A program made the translations under genes and the position numbers. A DNA stretch of 64,000 nt from Chamaea fasciata. Taxonomy: Eukaryota > Chordata > Aves > Passeriformes > Sylviidae. The stretch is from NCBI GenBank assembly GCA_029207755.1, contig JARCOQ010000003.1, forward strand, positions 2,506,759 to 2,570,758, given 5' to 3'. This document shows positions 60,990 through 64,000 of the stretch, one piece after another (position 1 is the first letter of the stretch; every line of letters begins with the position of its first letter). The notes beneath the pieces were generated by a model. The model made no database searches, had not been told where the DNA came from, and was given only the letters and a program-made list of their open reading frames with translations.

Positions 60990-61415
60990 TGGTACATTTT
61001 AAAGCAATAGCTACACTGATCATACATATTAGAAACAATAAAAAAAGAAGTTAAGAACTAAAATGTACATCATACACTTGTATATATATTTTTTTTTTTT
61101 TTACACAGAGGTAAAAAGGCTTATAAAAATCAATACAACAGGGTTTTAACTTTTAGTATATAGATACATAATGATGAGGCTTCAGGCACTTTAATTTGTT
61201 AACGTGAGCAATAGCTTGGAAAAAATAAAAACAAAACAAAAAACAAAACCTTTCCACAACAGGAAAAAAAAAAAAAAATTGGTTAATGTTTTTGTTACCA
61301 CAGATACAAAAATAAAATCTGAATAATTTCTCTCAAATGATTGATGTCAGTATTGCAAAGCTGACTGGGAGAATGCTACACACTGTTCAGCAGCAGTGTG
61401 GAAATTAAGGAGAAA

Positions 61416-61423
61416 TATTTACA
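61416..61423 (-). promoter_or_regulatory. SPRED2: Pumilio response element UGUAAAUA (SPRED2 3'UTR)
   Basis: The plus strand reads TATTTACA, so the mRNA sense is UGUAAAUA, a perfect match to UGUANAUA. It lies in the AU-rich distal 3'UTR and is active only in transcripts that extend past 61592. Confidence 0.4.
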
Positions 61424-61591
61424 AAAAACCACCCATTTCTATCCTTGTGCCCTTACACCACTGCCATCACGAACCAAAGAACGTATGCAGCAAAATCTAC
61501 AAGTATTACAAAAACCCAAGAGAAGAGGGAGGAAAGAGGAGGGAAAGAAAAAAAAATAAAAAAGAGGGACTTTTTTTTTTTTTTAATAACT

Positions 61592-61597
61592 TTTATT
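61592..61597 (-). terminator. SPRED2: Candidate SPRED2 polyadenylation signal AATAAA
   Basis: The plus strand reads TTTATT, so the minus-strand mRNA carries AATAAA about 2.3 kb after the stop. Other canonical copies at 62126-62131 and 62972-62977 could give shorter isoforms. Confidence 0.4.
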
Positions 61598-61637
61598 TTC
61601 AGACATACAGAAAGGCTTGGAGTATGTCTACTTTACT

Positions 61638-61647
61638 TAAATAAATA
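61638..61647 (-). promoter_or_regulatory. SPRED2: AU-rich element in the SPRED2 3'UTR
   Basis: The minus strand reads UAUUUAUUUA, two overlapping AUUUA pentamers. It lies about 40 nt upstream of the AATAAA at 61592-61597. Such elements bind TTP/HuR-type proteins and shorten or modulate mRNA half-life. Confidence 0.45.
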
Positions 61648-63880
61648 GGGGCACTTCAAGACCGGACAAAAAACTGTAAGATCTTTTTGTAGTGTTGTGC
61701 TTTATAGAGAGAAGATCTTACAGGTGTTTGTTTACATGAAACAACTTTTGAGGACAGAAATAAAAGGAAAAGGTTGTTTCATTAATTTTTTTTTTTTTTT
61801 TTTACGAGGCTGGCTTGATGTTTACTAGACACCATTGAGAGATTTGTCAACTGCTATTAGGCACAAAATATTTGTATTCCATTCAGCAAACCCAGACACA
61901 TCACCCAGAGTGTAACACTCCATCCCTTTTCCACTATCATTCAATTTTTTTTTTTTTCTCCAACTGAAAGAATCCCCAGTAACTGCTATGAATTAAACCT
62001 ACCCAACTCTATAGTGTGTAATAAGCACATTGCATACTTAATGGTTGACTAAAAAGCTGTGATTAACTCTCAGAGGAACCGTTGGGACATTCCACCAAGA
62101 AAGAATGGCAAGCATTCCTTTGACATTTATTTGGCAAATTAATTCTTTAAAAAAAAAAAAAAATTCCTCTCTTTTAAGACTGATGTCAATGTGCAATAGA
62201 GGGAGGGAAAGGACATGCGCCCACTGGCAATTTACTGCAGAAAGAAATTATGGCAGGAACAGCAGTGCCAGCTTTGACAAGCCAATCCCTAGCTGCCTCA
62301 AAGTATTCGGATTGTACTATGCTAGTTAGAGCTCACTGCGCTAAATCATTTTTTTTTTCATTTTTTAATAAAAATTATTTGGCTATTCCTTGTAATATAT
62401 TAGAAAAATACTCTTTTCCCAAGCTAATTACAAGCCTTGTACACAAGACAACATGACATTAAAAAAAAAAAAAAAATTAAAAAAAAAAAAAAAGAAGAAA
62501 AAAAAAAATTTAAAGTAATATTTATCCTGCTGTATGCACCTTATGCATCCACTTGATAAACCTGGGTGGTGAACCGGGGAGGGGGAAAGCCAGGCAGACA
62601 ACTCAGTGTGGCTCCTGCAAAGACTCACACGCTCCATTATCCCACACGCAGGCTCACAGCTAACGGGCTGTGCAAGGATCCGGTGGATATTGGGACTGCA
62701 GGGCACAGACTGGAAGTGGTAGTGAACGTCCTGGCTTTGGAGGTGGTTTTTTTTTTTTTTAAATACCTGCTTAGATTGCTAAATGTTGTTACTACAGTGG
62801 ACGCGAATGTTCTCATGCTCATGTATACAGGAAACAAACACACACGATTTTCTATATAATCCACCACTTAATGCAGCATTTTCCCCAGAATTGCCGTAAT
62901 AGTGCTTTTGACATTGCATTGTTAGTAATTCTTTGCATATCAACGATTTTCCTCATCTGGAACCTTAGTGTTTTATTCACAGATCTCTACGTTGCTGGCT
63001 AATGAAGAAGTTCCCTTTCTTTTCGGGCAGAGCTCTGAAAACACATTTTTCCAATGGTATTTAGGGAAAAGAGAAGAGCCTAAAATTTAAGTTTCCCTTT
63101 CAAGTAGTGGTCTGAAATGATTACAGGTAAGGAGGACTACCAGATTCTCAATGGTTACGTGACTATGGTAACTGAGCCTTACTTTCTGTTCACAGAGCTT
63201 TACGAACAGAGGAATAATTTAAGATGTTTGCTGAAGGAAATGATGATGGACCCTAGAAGAGAAACTGCAGCTCAGATGGCTATTTTAGCTTTGGAAAACA
63301 GAACAAAAAAAAAAAAAAACAAACCCCAAAGAAAACCACTGACAGAAATACTGTGTTGTGGTACAAGTTTGTTACTAGCACACCTTCTATACACACACAA
63401 CAGCTTGACGGTAAGTTAAAATATCTTCCAAGTGAGATCTCCTTCACTACACCGCCCCATTTCTAGAAATGCCAAAGCTTGCTAAACACGCTGATGGTAC
63501 CACACAAGCAGAGGCAAGACAGACACAACCTGGAGATGTTCTACAATCCACCACCATTTAAAGCAGTTCTTCTCTCGAACTCATTTTAAATGGAAAAAAA
63601 AAAAATAAAAATAAAAATATAAACATGTACAAGACAGTCTGTTTTGATTACAGATTAATAATACAAAAGTCTATGCTGTAGGTTAGTTAGTTAGAACAGT
63701 TGATGAGCAAATCAATGCAGTGTGAGCCCCAGATGACCCAATGTAAAGTGATCCATACTGGTGGTTTCCGGATGCCGTCGGGCACAGTGGCTGCATTAAA
63801 GTGAGTGACCTCAGTGCTCCAAAACCAACGTGTTCCTCGAACTACAGGACAAAAACCTAACGCTTCGAATGCATCTGTAG

Positions 63881-64000
63881 TCATCCAGCAGCTTTGTGTT
63901 TCCCACCACAGCACCTGCACATGACCCCACAGTGGTAACAAGCCCGAAGCGGCAAGTAACAGCACATACATGGAGCAATGAAAGACAAGGCGATAAGGGC
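63881..64000 (-). CDS. SPRED2: SPRED2 C-terminus (last 39 codons, continues beyond the window)
   Basis: Read from 64000 downwards, the frame gives [18 protein letters not shown], then [20 protein letters not shown] and a final G, with the TGA stop at 63883-63881. This matches the end of the Sprouty (SPR) domain of SPRED2, which has eight cysteines in this short piece. In the full protein an N-terminal EVH1 domain and a c-Kit-binding region come first. The cysteine-rich SPR domain, which is palmitoylated, anchors the protein to membranes, where SPRED2 recruits neurofibromin and dampens Ras-Raf-ERK signalling. SPRED1 and SPRED3 are alternatives, but the tail sequence and the position next to ACTR2 favour SPRED2. 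The upstream exons lie outside the window. Confidence 0.95.
   Translation of the reverse strand, partial: ALIALSFIAPCMCCYLPLRACYHCGVMCRCCGGKHKAAG

Larger units (their letters stand above)
60950..63880 (-). other. SPRED2: SPRED2 3' untranslated region (distal end inferred)
   Basis: AU-rich sequence directly after the SPRED2 stop. On the minus strand it has AATAAA hexamers at 62972-62977, 62126-62131 and 61592-61597, ATTAAA at 61190-61195 and the weak variant AATACA at 60974-60979. It also holds an AU-rich element and two Pumilio-type sites. Long A/T tracts occur at 62460-62510, 61781-61803 and 61571-61584. The 3'UTR surely reaches the first hexamers. The exact distal end between about 60950 and 61570 is a guess. 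Confidence 0.6.

Noticed and set aside
1..64000. Search by eye for tRNA, rRNA, snoRNA, CRISPR arrays, intact retroviruses or DNA transposons
   Set aside because: None could be supported. Small RNAs in the introns cannot be excluded without a covariance-model scan.

Overview
The window looks like nuclear DNA from a bird. The evidence is an intron-rich vertebrate gene in a compact form, very few interspersed repeats, two CR1 LINE fragments of avian type and one old MIR/CORE-SINE-like remnant. There are no Alu-like or other mammal-specific repeats. I cannot name the species.

One complete gene and one gene end are certain. ACTR2 (actin-related protein 2, the Arp2 subunit of the Arp2/3 complex) lies on the + strand. 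Its nine coding exons run from 18473 to 37709 and join without a break into 394 codons. The gene starts inside a TATA-less CpG island (about 18100-18850) and has a long 3'UTR that probably ends near 40720. At the right edge, on the - strand, are the last 39 codons of SPRED2 (63881-64000), which encode the end of its cysteine-rich Sprouty domain, followed by a long AU-rich 3'UTR extending left to about 61000. ACTR2 and SPRED2 are therefore convergent, as in the human 2p14 region, but with only about 20 kb between them.

Region by region: 1-18100 is upstream intergenic DNA. It contains possible but unproven minus-strand exons near the left edge, one with a semaphorin/PSI-like motif, plus an old CR1 piece, a MIR-like SINE, simple repeats and a homeodomain-motif-rich stretch that may be a conserved enhancer. 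18100-40720 is ACTR2. 40720-60950 is intergenic, with a well-preserved CR1 3' end at 56074-56445, homopolymers and several candidate regulatory patches. 60950-64000 is the end of SPRED2.

Both genes act in signalling and cytoskeleton: ACTR2 nucleates branched actin, and SPRED2 restrains Ras/ERK signalling at the membrane. Nothing in the window shows that they are regulated together. I saw no rRNA, tRNA, CRISPR array, intact transposon or new multi-gene system. The most useful leads are an in-frame upstream start codon with a perfect Kozak context in ACTR2, the PSI-like candidate exon, and Pumilio/ARE sites in the SPRED2 3'UTR.
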